The notes beneath the pieces are model-generated. The model had not been told where the DNA came from, did not search any database, and saw only the letters and a program-made list of their open reading frames with translations. Of a DNA stretch of 64,000 bases, positions 43,793 to 52,177 are shown one piece after another. The translations under genes were made by a program, and so were the position numbers. Origin of the DNA: JAFGJQ01 sp964586145 (lineage in GTDB: Bacteria; Planctomycetota; Phycisphaerae; UBA1845). Where the stretch lies: contig CAZPHH010000013.1 of assembly GCA_964586145.1 (NCBI GenBank), forward strand, positions 5,378-69,377, written 5' to 3'. Position 1 is the stretch's first letter. The number at the start of each line of letters is the position of its first letter.

Positions 43793-44203
43793 GTGGACGA
43801 AGCGTTCAAAAAGATGGCCGATCAGTTCAGCTCCATGATCGACGAGATGATGGGCGGAAACCTGTTCCGCTCGTCGGCGCCGGACTTGTGGGTGCCCGCG
43901 ATCAACGTCTACGAGTTGGACGATCGCTACGTCGTGTGTGTGGACCTGGCGGGCATGGAGCAGGAGCGGATCGACGTGTACGTGGAGGGGCGGACGCTGC
44001 ACGTCCGGGGCGATCGGCCCAAGCCGGGCGTGCCGGACGGCGAGGGGCGCGTCAGCGTACACCTGATGGAAATCAACTCCGGCCGCTTCCATCGCAAGGT
44101 CCGCCTGACTCCCGACGTGCGCGTGGCGGACGTAAAGGCCGTCTACCGGAAGGGGTACCTGTGGATTGACTTGCCGCGCGAGCGACAGAGCGTGGACGAA
44201 TGA
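43793..44203 (+). CDS. Hsp20/alpha-crystallin small heat-shock protein
   Basis: 136 aa from the GTG at 43793 (VDEAFKKMADQFSSM); a GTG at 43751 would add 14 residues. The alpha-crystallin domain runs from VPAINVYELDDRYVVCVDLAG, through IDVYVEGRTLHVRGDRP, to FHRKVRLTPDVRVADVKAVYRKGYLWIDLP; the A-x-x-x-G-x-L region is replaced by VYRKGYLWI. No I-x-I/V tail motif is seen after it. Holds unfolding proteins. It lies 25 bp before lon, so chaperone and protease are likely co-expressed. Confidence 0.92.
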   Translation: MDEAFKKMADQFSSMIDEMMGGNLFRSSAPDLWVPAINVYELDDRYVVCVDLAGMEQERIDVYVEGRTLHVRGDRPKPGVPDGEGRVSVHLMEINSGRFHRKVRLTPDVRVADVKAVYRKGYLWIDLPRERQSVDE

Positions 44204-44228
44204 ACCTCAGATCACCCGGCGGGGCAAG

Positions 44229-46784
44229 ATGAACGAAGAGGATTCTCAGCAAGATACACCGGAAACGGACCTGGATTTCGAGGACGATTCCGTGGAAGAG
44301 GTCCCGGTGTCTGCCCGGCCGCCGGACGGCGCGCGGGCGATCGACCCCAGGGACATCGTCATCCCTGCCGTTCTACCGATTCTGCCCATGCGGGACGCCG
44401 TGGCCTTTCCGGGAACCATCATGCCGTTGGCCGTCTCCCGGGAGAAATCCAAGCGGCTGCTGGACATGGCGTTGGCGGGGGACCGGCTGATCTGCGCGGT
44501 GGCCCAGCGGGTCCCGGAGAAGGACGATCCGGACCTCGACGACCTGCACCGGATCGGCACGGCGTGCATGATTCTCAAAATGTACAAGCTGCCGGACGGG
44601 ACCGAGACCATTGTGGTTCACGGCATCGCTCGCGTGGGCATCGAGGACCTCACGTCGGCCGAGCCCTACCTCGAGGCGAAGGTCCACCCTCGTCACGATC
44701 CGGAGGGGCTTACCACCGAGCTCGAGGCCCTGATGCACAACGCCCGTCACGCCGCGCACCGCATCCTGGAGCTGTCGCCGAACGTGCCGGATGAGGCCCG
44801 CATCGTGCTCGACAACATCCGCACGCCGGGCGGGCTGGCGGATTTTCTGGGGGCCAACCTTTCGCTGAGTCTCGTGCATAAGCAGGAAGTCCTCGAGACG
44901 TTCGACGTGCCGGCCCGGCTGCGCAAAGTGCATGCCGCCATGGAAGGCCAGCTCGACGTGTTGGAGCTTTCGAAGAAGATCCAGTCCCAGGTCCGCTCGC
45001 AGCTCGACAAGGCCCAGCGTGAGCACTACCTGCGGGAACAGCTCAAGGCCATCCAGCATGAGCTGGGCCAGGAAAGCGGCGCCGGCTCGGAGATCACGCG
45101 GCTGCGCGAGAAGGTCCAGGCCGCAAAGATGCCCAAGCCGGTCCTGGCCGAGGCCGAGCGGGAAGTCGAGCGGATGGCGAAGATCCATCCGGCCTCGCCC
45201 GAGTACGGCGTGTCATTGGACTACGTGAACTGGCTCTGCGCGCTGCCCTGGAGCGTCCGCACAAAAGACCGGTTGGATGTCAAGCGGGCGGAGGGCATCC
45301 TGAACGAGGATCACTACGGCCTGGAGAAGGTCAAACGGCGGATCCTGGAGTTTCTGGCCGTCCGCAAGCTCAAGCCGGACGGACGGGGGCCGATCCTGTG
45401 CTTCGCGGGGCCGCCCGGCGTCGGCAAGACATCGCTCGGCAAGAGCATTGCCCGGGCCTTGGGACGCAAGTTCATCCGCATGTCGCTGGGCGGCATGAGG
45501 GACGAAGCGGAAATCCGTGGCCACCGCCGCACGTACATCGGGTCGATGCCGGGTCGGATCATCCAGGAACTTCGCAAGGCGGAGTCAAACAACCCCGTCT
45601 TCATGCTGGATGAGGTGGACAAGATCGGGTCGGATTTCCGGGGCGATCCCGCGTCGGCCCTGCTGGAGGTGCTGGACCCGGCCCAGAATAACACGTTTAC
45701 GGATCACTACCTGGACGTCCCGTTCGACCTGTCCGACGTGTTGTTCATCGCGACGGCCAATTACATGGACCCCATCCCCCAGCCGCTGCTGGACCGGATG
45801 GAGGTCATCCACATTCCGGGGTACACGCAGCGCGAGAAGCTGGAGATCGCGCGGCAGTACCTGGTCCCGCGGCAGCTCGAGGAGAACGGGCTGCGACCCG
45901 ACCAGGTGGTCTTTGACGAGGCGGCGCTGAACCGCCTGATCACCGGCTACACCCGGGAGGCGGGCGTCCGGAACCTGGATCGCCAGATCGCAGGCGTCTG
46001 CCGCGCCCGGGCGGCGGCGGTGGTTCGGGGCGAAGAGGGTTCGGCCCGCGTCACGCCCGAGAGCATCGAGGCGGACCTGGGCCCGCCGTTGCTCGAACCG
46101 TCGGTGGCCACCGCCGTCTCCTTGCCGGGCGTGGCAACCGGGCTGGCGTACACACCGACCGGCGGCGACATCCTCTTTATCGAGGCGACGAAGATGCCCG
46201 GGAACGCCAACCTGAATCTCACCGGGCAACTGGGCGGCGTGATGCGAGAGAGCGCGCAGGCGGCGTTTTCCATCGTGCGGTCGCGGGCGGCCAGCCTGGG
46301 GATCGATCCGGCGGACGTGCTGCGCCACGATTACCACATCCACGTGCCGGCGGGCGCCATCCCGAAGGACGGGCCGTCGGCGGGCAGCGCGATCCTGGCG
46401 GCCCTGGTTTCGCTGTTGAAAGATCGTTGCGTCGACCGGCACACCGGCATCACGGGCGAAATCACGTTGCGCGGTCGGGTCATGCCGGTCGGCGGCATCA
46501 AGGAAAAGGTCCTGGCCGCCCATCGCGCCGGCCTCAAGCGGGTGATTCTGCCGGAAGGGAACCAGCGAGACCTCCAGGAGATCCCACAGGACATCCGCGA
46601 GCAACTCAAATTCGTCTTCGCCCAGACCACGGACGACGTGTTGCGCCATGCCTTCACCGGTCGAGACGGTCGTACGAAACCGCGCCCGGCCACCCGGCTT
46701 GCCGGCAAGCCGAAACGAAAGGCCGCGAGAAAGACGAAGAAGGTCCGCCGCCACAAGAAAGAGGCCCGCCGGCGATCACGCTGA
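44229..46784 (+). CDS. lon: ATP-dependent protease Lon
   Basis: 851 aa. N-terminal LON substrate domain (LPILPMRDAVAFPGTIMPL), AAA+ domain with Walker A GPPGVGKT (394-401), Walker B VFMLDEVDKIG, and a protease domain whose catalytic dyad is Ser717 (DGPSAGSA) and Lys760 (GGIKEK). The Ser-Lys distance matches E. coli Lon. The N-terminus has a short acidic extension and the C-terminus a very basic tail rich in Lys/Arg (residues about 820-851), more than usual. Degrades misfolded and regulatory proteins. Follows the Hsp20 gene. Confidence 0.97.
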   Translation: MNEEDSQQDTPETDLDFEDDSVEEVPVSARPPDGARAIDPRDIVIPAVLPILPMRDAVAFPGTIMPLAVSREKSKRLLDMALAGDRLICAVAQRVPEKDDPDLDDLHRIGTACMILKMYKLPDGTETIVVHGIARVGIEDLTSAEPYLEAKVHPRHDPEGLTTELEALMHNARHAAHRILELSPNVPDEARIVLDNIRTPGGLADFLGANLSLSLVHKQEVLETFDVPARLRKVHAAMEGQLDVLELSKKIQSQVRSQLDKAQREHYLREQLKAIQHELGQESGAGSEITRLREKVQAAKMPKPVLAEAEREVERMAKIHPASPEYGVSLDYVNWLCALPWSVRTKDRLDVKRAEGILNEDHYGLEKVKRRILEFLAVRKLKPDGRGPILCFAGPPGVGKTSLGKSIARALGRKFIRMSLGGMRDEAEIRGHRRTYIGSMPGRIIQELRKAESNNPVFMLDEVDKIGSDFRGDPASALLEVLDPAQNNTFTDHYLDVPFDLSDVLFIATANYMDPIPQPLLDRMEVIHIPGYTQREKLEIARQYLVPRQLEENGLRPDQVVFDEAALNRLITGYTREAGVRNLDRQIAGVCRARAAAVVRGEEGSARVTPESIEADLGPPLLEPSVATAVSLPGVATGLAYTPTGGDILFIEATKMPGNANLNLTGQLGGVMRESAQAAFSIVRSRAASLGIDPADVLRHDYHIHVPAGAIPKDGPSAGSAILAALVSLLKDRCVDRHTGITGEITLRGRVMPVGGIKEKVLAAHRAGLKRVILPEGNQRDLQEIPQDIREQLKFVFAQTTDDVLRHAFTGRDGRTKPRPATRLAGKPKRKAARKTKKVRRHKKEARRRSR

Positions 46785-46811
46785 CCGGGCCGCCCCTTGC
46801 CTGAATTCACG

Positions 46812-47897
46812 ATGTCAGAACCGGCTCCAATCTGCGATCCGTCCCATCTTCTGGGGTTGTTTCCCGAAGAACTTTCGTCTGTGCCCGCGTTGACCGGGCA
46901 GCCGGCGTACCGCGTGACGCAATTGATCGAGTGGATCTATCGGCGGATGGCGGGCGAGTTTGCGGACATGACGAACCTGCCGAAGGCCTTGCGGGACACC
47001 CTGTCGCAAGCGGGCGGGCTGTACACGTCCGTCATCGAGCGGGATGTGGCGTCATCCGATGGGACCCGCAAGCTGCTGCTTCGATGGCCGGACGGGGCGA
47101 CGAGTGAGTGCGTGCTCATTCCGGACGCGGACCGGCGGACGGCCTGCATTTCGACGCAGGTGGGGTGTCCGGCCGGTTGCGTGTTCTGTGCCAGCGGGCT
47201 GAGCGGCCTGGAGCGGGACCTGTCCGCGGGGCAGATTGTCGAGCAGGCCATGCGGCTGACCCGGCTCTGCGGTGACGATCGCGGGCTGACGAACGTCGTT
47301 TTCATGGGCATGGGCGAGCCGCTGCTGAATTACGAGGCGGTGGTCCGGGCCCTGCGTGTGATCAATGCGCCCTGGGGAATGAACATCGGGGCCCGGAAGA
47401 TCACCGTCAGCACGGTGGGATTGCCCAAGCCGATGCGCCGGCTGGCAGAGGAAGGGCTGCAAATCACGCTGGCCTTGTCGCTCCACGGACCGAATGATGA
47501 ACTGCGACGGCAGATCGTCCCGTGGGCGGCGCAGATCTCGATCGACGAGCTCGTGGAGGCGGCCGTGTACGTCTTCGACTGCACGGGTCGTGAGGTGACG
47601 CTGGAGTACGTGCTGCTGGGCGAGCTGAATGACCGCCCGGAGCACGCGCGGGAGCTGGCGGCCCTGTCCAAGCGAATGCGGAGCAACGTCAACCTGATCC
47701 GCTACAACCCGGTCGAGGGATTGCCCTTCCGGCGGCCGGATGCCGACGCATCGCAGCGCTTTCTGGAGATTCTCCGCGAGCGCGGCGTCAACGCGCACCT
47801 GCGCCGCAGTCGCGGCCTGGACATCGACGGCGCCTGCGGCCAGCTTCGACGACGTACTCCGTCGCGGATGCAAACAGGCCCGGAGCGGGACCCGTAA
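46812..47897 (+). CDS. rlmN: 23S rRNA (adenine-C2)-methyltransferase RlmN
   Basis: 361 aa from the ATG at 46812. Cys119, Cys123 and Cys126 (VGCPAGCVFC) bind the 4Fe-4S cluster; VFMGMGEPLLNYEAV and ALSLHGPNDELR are family signatures; the second catalytic Cys is in DIDGACGQLRR near the C-terminus, and the first methyl-carrying Cys is expected near it, as in RlmN/Cfr. Methylates A2503 of 23S rRNA and A37 of some tRNAs. It starts 27 bp after lon. Confidence 0.95.
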   Translation: MSEPAPICDPSHLLGLFPEELSSVPALTGQPAYRVTQLIEWIYRRMAGEFADMTNLPKALRDTLSQAGGLYTSVIERDVASSDGTRKLLLRWPDGATSECVLIPDADRRTACISTQVGCPAGCVFCASGLSGLERDLSAGQIVEQAMRLTRLCGDDRGLTNVVFMGMGEPLLNYEAVVRALRVINAPWGMNIGARKITVSTVGLPKPMRRLAEEGLQITLALSLHGPNDELRRQIVPWAAQISIDELVEAAVYVFDCTGREVTLEYVLLGELNDRPEHARELAALSKRMRSNVNLIRYNPVEGLPFRRPDADASQRFLEILRERGVNAHLRRSRGLDIDGACGQLRRRTPSRMQTGPERDP

Positions 47898-47950
47898 GAC
47901 GCATTCACGGCCACCGCAGCCGGCCGGATGCCAACACGAGGTTCATCGGC

Positions 47951-49327
47951 TCAGTATGCCTGCCGGATGTCCATCTGCTCGAAGTAGTGGTGCAGAATTG
48001 TCGCGTAATCGTAGCCCTGCAGGGCCATGCCCAGGGCCCCGATCTGGCAGAGGCCGGCCCCGTGGCCCCAGCCGGCGCCGATCAGGCGAATGGTTTGCAG
48101 CCGGCCCCTCTGGTCCCGCTCGGCCGCCACCTTGAACGCACTGCTGAAAAGGAACTTCTCGTGCAGGGCGTGGCGGATCCAGTACTGGTCTTCGATCGTC
48201 GCCGTCCGGCGCCGCTGTTCCGGGTCGTGGTAGACCACCTGCAGAGCGGTGGCCCGGCCGGAGTGGCCGCGGCGGGTGACGGCGAGGTCCAGCAGCTCGG
48301 CCAGGGCTTCGCGGCCGGTGATGCCCGTTCGTTCGAAAAACTTGGTGCGGAGGATCTCTTCCAGCCGCGCCCGCGGATACTCGACCGTCCAGCGGAAGTA
48401 GCTGCCCGCCTCGTCCACCGCGCCCAGGTACTTCTCGAACTCCGCCGGTGACACCACGTTCGGGCTGCAGAACACGTCGCACGTGTTGAGCCAGTCGCCG
48501 GTGAGGTACTCATCCAACTGGGCGGGCTGAAGTGGGACGAAGCGGCGGGCATGCGAGTCGGGCGGGGCGTCGGCCACCACGTACTGTCCGGGCTTGTAGA
48601 TGCCCCACACGGGTTCCGGGCCCTCGACGACACCGCCGCAACACTTGGAGTAGTTCGCGTCAACGAGGGTGCCGCTGCGGTGAATCATGACCTCGCCGCG
48701 CGTCTCTTCGACCGCGGAGTGGCCTGCCGGCGTCAGGTGTGTGAAGCCCTGGTAGCGCTGGCAGCAGTCGTCATTGCAGAAGTCAAAACCCTGGGCCTCG
48801 TGCTTGCGCTCGGTCCGAGCCAGCAGCCACGACCGGGCCGTGACGCATTGGGCCTTGAGAAGGTCCATCGGGCACTCGCCGCCCATCTCGGCCGTGATGA
48901 CGCCCTTGAGATAGTCCTCGATCGGGATTTCGTTGACCAGCAGGATCCGTCCGTCACAGACCGAGGCCACAAAGGCGCCCGGCACCACCTGCGTGATCCG
49001 CTTTTCCCAGTGGAACCCGCGGCCGGCCACCACGTCGTGCAGTGTGATCAGCGGTGGATGCGCCCGGTCCCCAGCCGGGGGGATGACCCTCCAGCGACGC
49101 GCCACGTCCGCCGGCTTTCCGTCGACCACCAGGGCGATTCGCTCGCCGTCCACGCGCAGGACGAACGAGCGGGCGCCACACCCGGTCCCCTCGGCATCTG
49201 AGGTGGGGGTCAAGCGGTAGTCGGTTTCGGACGCATCCATCCGCACGGACGTGGCGCCGTCTTCGGGCAACACAACCCCGACGCGGACGAGCGGTTCCTG
49301 CCGGCTCTCCAGCGTCCATTTGTCCAT
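47951..49327 (-). CDS. SpoIID/LytB-domain protein
   Basis: 458 aa from the ATG at 49327, preceded by CGGAG at 5 nt; ATGs at 49354 and 49390 are possible. The SpoIID domain reads IPIEDYLKGVITAEMGGECPMDLLKAQCVTARSWLL, with the Glu of the AEM motif as expected catalytic residue, then GSTVDANYSKCCGG-like LVDANYSKCCGGVVEGPEPVW and GWGHGAGLCQIGALGMA at the C-terminus. SpoIID proteins are peptidoglycan lytic transglycosylases acting on denuded glycans. No N-terminal signal peptide or anchor is seen with this start. The insert CNDDCCQRYQG has four close Cys/Asp residues. Confidence 0.85.
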   Translation of the reverse strand: MDKWTLESRQEPLVRVGVVLPEDGATSVRMDASETDYRLTPTSDAEGTGCGARSFVLRVDGERIALVVDGKPADVARRWRVIPPAGDRAHPPLITLHDVVAGRGFHWEKRITQVVPGAFVASVCDGRILLVNEIPIEDYLKGVITAEMGGECPMDLLKAQCVTARSWLLARTERKHEAQGFDFCNDDCCQRYQGFTHLTPAGHSAVEETRGEVMIHRSGTLVDANYSKCCGGVVEGPEPVWGIYKPGQYVVADAPPDSHARRFVPLQPAQLDEYLTGDWLNTCDVFCSPNVVSPAEFEKYLGAVDEAGSYFRWTVEYPRARLEEILRTKFFERTGITGREALAELLDLAVTRRGHSGRATALQVVYHDPEQRRRTATIEDQYWIRHALHEKFLFSSAFKVAAERDQRGRLQTIRLIGAGWGHGAGLCQIGALGMALQGYDYATILHHYFEQMDIRQAY

Positions 49328-49585
49328 CCTGACTCCGTGTAGCGGCTCACTCATGTGCCGGCGTCCATGGCTGAGAATGCGATCGCCCATTGCAAGTTTG
49401 TATGCCCCATCAGGCCATGATAATGTAAACGGCCCCGATTGCGAAGGGCGGGAAAAGACCCTAGCGCCCGGAGGTCCGCAGTCACTCGAGGGCAAAAGCC
49501 CGCAGGAACGCCACCTAGGCCCGCGTGGAGGACAGGGAACCTTCGTATCAGAGGTTGAAACTGGGCAAGAGAAGGGAAGTGTAAC

Positions 49586-50569
49586 ATGAAGCATCGAGAG
49601 CTGGGCAAGAATGGTCCGAGCGTGTCGGCCATCGGCCTGGGTTGCATGGCGATGTCCGAGTTCTACGGCCCCCACGAAGAAAGCGAGTCCATCGCCACCA
49701 TTCACCGGGCGCTGGATCTGGGTGTGAATTTCCTCGACACGGCCGACATGTACGGCCGGGGGCACAACGAGGAACTGGTCGGCCGGGCCATTCGCGACCG
49801 GCGGGATCGCGTGGTGCTGGCCACGAAGTTCGGCATTCTGCGGGTGGAAGGGGAGACGCGTTCCGTGGACGGCCGGCCGGAGTACGTCCAGTCGGCCTGT
49901 GAGGCGAGCCTTCGCCGCCTAGGGCTGGATCACGTGGACCTGTACTACCAGCACCGGGTCGATCCGGCGACTCCGATTGAGGACACTGTGGGGGCCATGG
50001 CCGAGCTGGTGCAGCAGGGGAAGGTACGGTTCCTGGGGTTGTCCGAGGCGTTGCCGGCGACGATTCGTCGGGCGGCGGCGGTGCATCCGATTGCGGCACT
50101 CCAGACGGAATACTCGCTCTGGTCGCGCGAGCCGGAGGCGGAAATCCTGGCGACCTGTCGAGAGCTGGGCATCACGTTTGTGCCGTACAGCCCGTTGGGT
50201 CGAGGGTTTCTCACGGGCCAGATACGGTCGGTCGATGAGCTGGCGCCGGATGATTGGCGGCGGATGAATCCGCGCTTCCAGGGTGAAAATCTCAAGCGGA
50301 ACCTGGAGCTCGTGGCACGGGTGGAACAGGTCGCGAAGGAGAAGCACTGCACGCCGGCGCAGTTGGCCTTGGCGTGGCTGCTGGCCCAGGGGGAAGACAT
50401 CGTACCCATTCCCGGGACGCGCAAGGCAAAGCGCGTGGAGGAAAACGCGGCGGCGACAGACGTGGTGCTGACCGCGGACGATCTGAAGCGGATCGACGAG
50501 GTCGCGCCGCCGGGTGCCGCCGCTGGATCACGCTATCCCGACTGGGCGATGAAGTTCGTGAACGGCTGA
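49586..50569 (+). CDS. Aldo/keto reductase
   Basis: 327 aa. Catalytic tetrad of the AKR family: Asp and Tyr in LDTADMYGRG, Lys in VLATKFG and His in DLYYQHRVDP. VPYSPLGRGFLTG and the C-terminal IPIPGTRKAKRVEENAAA bind NADPH, as in the AKR13/YakC-like group. Reduces aldehydes or ketones with NADPH in the cytoplasm; natural substrate unknown. AAGGGAAG lies upstream of the ATG. Divergent from the SpoIID-like gene, with about 200 bp between the ATGs. Confidence 0.93.
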   Translation: MKHRELGKNGPSVSAIGLGCMAMSEFYGPHEESESIATIHRALDLGVNFLDTADMYGRGHNEELVGRAIRDRRDRVVLATKFGILRVEGETRSVDGRPEYVQSACEASLRRLGLDHVDLYYQHRVDPATPIEDTVGAMAELVQQGKVRFLGLSEALPATIRRAAAVHPIAALQTEYSLWSREPEAEILATCRELGITFVPYSPLGRGFLTGQIRSVDELAPDDWRRMNPRFQGENLKRNLELVARVEQVAKEKHCTPAQLALAWLLAQGEDIVPIPGTRKAKRVEENAAATDVVLTADDLKRIDEVAPPGAAAGSRYPDWAMKFVNG

Positions 50570-50608
50570 CGGGTCCGATTGGGCAGCGCCACCCACTGGA
50601 ATCGACGA

Positions 50609-51640
50609 ATGGCATGCAGGCCGCAGACAAACGTGCCAATGGCCGGCAAGGCCCGCCCGGCCAGCTCGCTGGCCCGCGCCACACCACTCACCGGTCGGTT
50701 GATGCTCTGCCTGGGACTGCTCTTCCTCATTCCAGCTCTCTCGTTTCAGGCGTGCGAATGGTTCTATCCGTGGATTCCGTTCGACGACATCCAGGGAGTC
50801 AACCTGTCGTTTGTCGTGTTGGTTGTGGGGGCGGGCCTGTGGCTCTGGCGGCGTTTCGTGCGATGGACGCTCGGCCGTGCGGCTGCCACGGCTGTTACCG
50901 TGCTGGTGCCCCTGGCCCAGGTGCTCTGGTGGCAGCCGATGTTCAACGTCGGATGTGTCACTGACGACATCCTGCGTACCGGGCAGAACCTCAGCCTGGT
51001 CGGCCTGTGGGTGTGGGTGGCCGTGTGGCTGTGGTGGGGCCTGGATCGGGGCTGGGCGGTGATCCGAACACGTTGGCCGCTGGGCGGCGACGGGAGGCGA
51101 ATGATGACACCGACTGCGCGTTCCCTGGCCGCGGGCATGGGCCTGTTACCGTTTCTGGTCGGCCTGTGGCTGATTCTACTCGTGTTTCTAACGGACGTGG
51201 TGAGCCTGGGAGAAGACGAGCATGCGGTCATAATCTGCAATGGCGTGTGCGCCGTTGTGGCCGTCGTCGTCTGGATCTTGATCTGGCGGCATCGCGTGGC
51301 ATGGACGCGTCGGGCGCGGATCGGGACGATCCTTTCCTCGGGAGTGCTTCTCCACGTGGCGGTTCTGGTTCCGCTGTACTACGTGCTTCGCGGCGATTCC
51401 GACGGGGAGGTCGGCGTTGTGGCGCTTCCGGTTGTTGCGCTGGGGATTTGGCTGCTTTTTACGGCGTTCCTCTGGCCGGCACGGGCGGTGCCGGTACAGG
51501 AGCGGATCGAGGCGGGTGTTCGTTGCACGCGCTGCGGCTATAGCCTCCGCGGCCTGACCGGCACCCGCTGCCCGGAGTGTGGGTACGAACCGACGCTGGA
51601 GTCCTTCTGCGCCGGGTGGGTGACGGAAGAAGGATTGTGA
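50609..51640 (+). CDS. Membrane protein with C-terminal zinc-ribbon motif
   Basis: 343 aa from the ATG at 50609; the ATG at 50639 is an alternative. About eight membrane helices, for example LMLCLGLLFLIPALSF, LSFVVLVVGAGLWLW, AAATAVTVLVPLAQVLWW, GLWVWVAVWLWWGL and VVALPVVALGIWLLFTAFLW. The end has CTRCGYSLRGL-TGTR-CPECG, two CxxC pairs that can bind zinc, in the GYSLRGL form common in Phycisphaerae membrane proteins. Function unknown. It starts 39 bp after the aldo/keto reductase gene. Confidence 0.75.
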   Translation: MACRPQTNVPMAGKARPASSLARATPLTGRLMLCLGLLFLIPALSFQACEWFYPWIPFDDIQGVNLSFVVLVVGAGLWLWRRFVRWTLGRAAATAVTVLVPLAQVLWWQPMFNVGCVTDDILRTGQNLSLVGLWVWVAVWLWWGLDRGWAVIRTRWPLGGDGRRMMTPTARSLAAGMGLLPFLVGLWLILLVFLTDVVSLGEDEHAVIICNGVCAVVAVVVWILIWRHRVAWTRRARIGTILSSGVLLHVAVLVPLYYVLRGDSDGEVGVVALPVVALGIWLLFTAFLWPARAVPVQERIEAGVRCTRCGYSLRGLTGTRCPECGYEPTLESFCAGWVTEEGL

Positions 51641-52177
51641 CGCCGTGCATCAAGGAGCGGCGGGATGCATGAGCGTGCCGGGGGAAGGCGTTATCGCCGC
51701 GAACGCAGGGCGCGGCGGCGTTGCACACAGGCCCGGTCCTCTGTTGCTCCCGGGCTCTTCCTGTGTGTCGCGAACTCGGCTCGCAACGAGGTGGGAAAAC
51801 TCCTGACAGACTGCTTCTCCACTGCCTCGACGCTCGGTTCATGGGGGGACTCGGCTGGAATGCACAGACCCGCTTGATTCTACGGGGGCGCGTGTTACCA
51901 TGTGCGTCGCTGGAGTGGGCCCGAAGCGGGTGGGCAGGCGGTGGTCGCGGTCTGACGCGAAGACGTCGGATGACGAAGTGAAGGGCGGCCCGAAGGGGCG
52001 GGCGGTCATTTACGAGTAAGCCGATGTGGTCGGATGCCTCCGCGTGTTCGTCCGCGTCGGTTTTTTTGCCGCCTTGACGGCATGGATGCCCGCTCGCGCG
52101 GGGGCAGCCGGCGGACGCCGCACCGGGAGGGGTGTGACGCCGACGTGACACAAAGGCCAGGGCCGGAAGGACAGAAT
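51641..52177. other. 537-bp region without a supported gene, rich in hairpins
   Basis: No coding frame is convincing. Hairpins: CGCCGCG (51695-51701) with CGCGGCG (51711-51717); CACACAGG (51724-51731) with CCTGTGTG (51760-51767), enclosing CCCGG (51732-51736) with CCGGG (51750-51754). A degenerate CGCGGA-type heptad stretch (52036-52060) ends at a run of seven T (52061-52067). An in-frame extension of the radical SAM gene upstream to 52034 has no ribosome-binding site. Confidence 0.6.

Noticed and set aside
49391..49585. Possible riboswitch before the aldo/keto reductase gene (GGGC-AAAA-GCCC hairpin)
   Set aside because: The hairpin is short and I could not match the sequence to TPP, SAM, cobalamin or cyclic-di-GMP consensus cores.
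52036..52067. T-run after a CG-rich stretch as an intrinsic terminator
   Set aside because: The upstream sequence forms only weak 4-bp stems; it fits a degenerate CGCGGA heptad repeat better.
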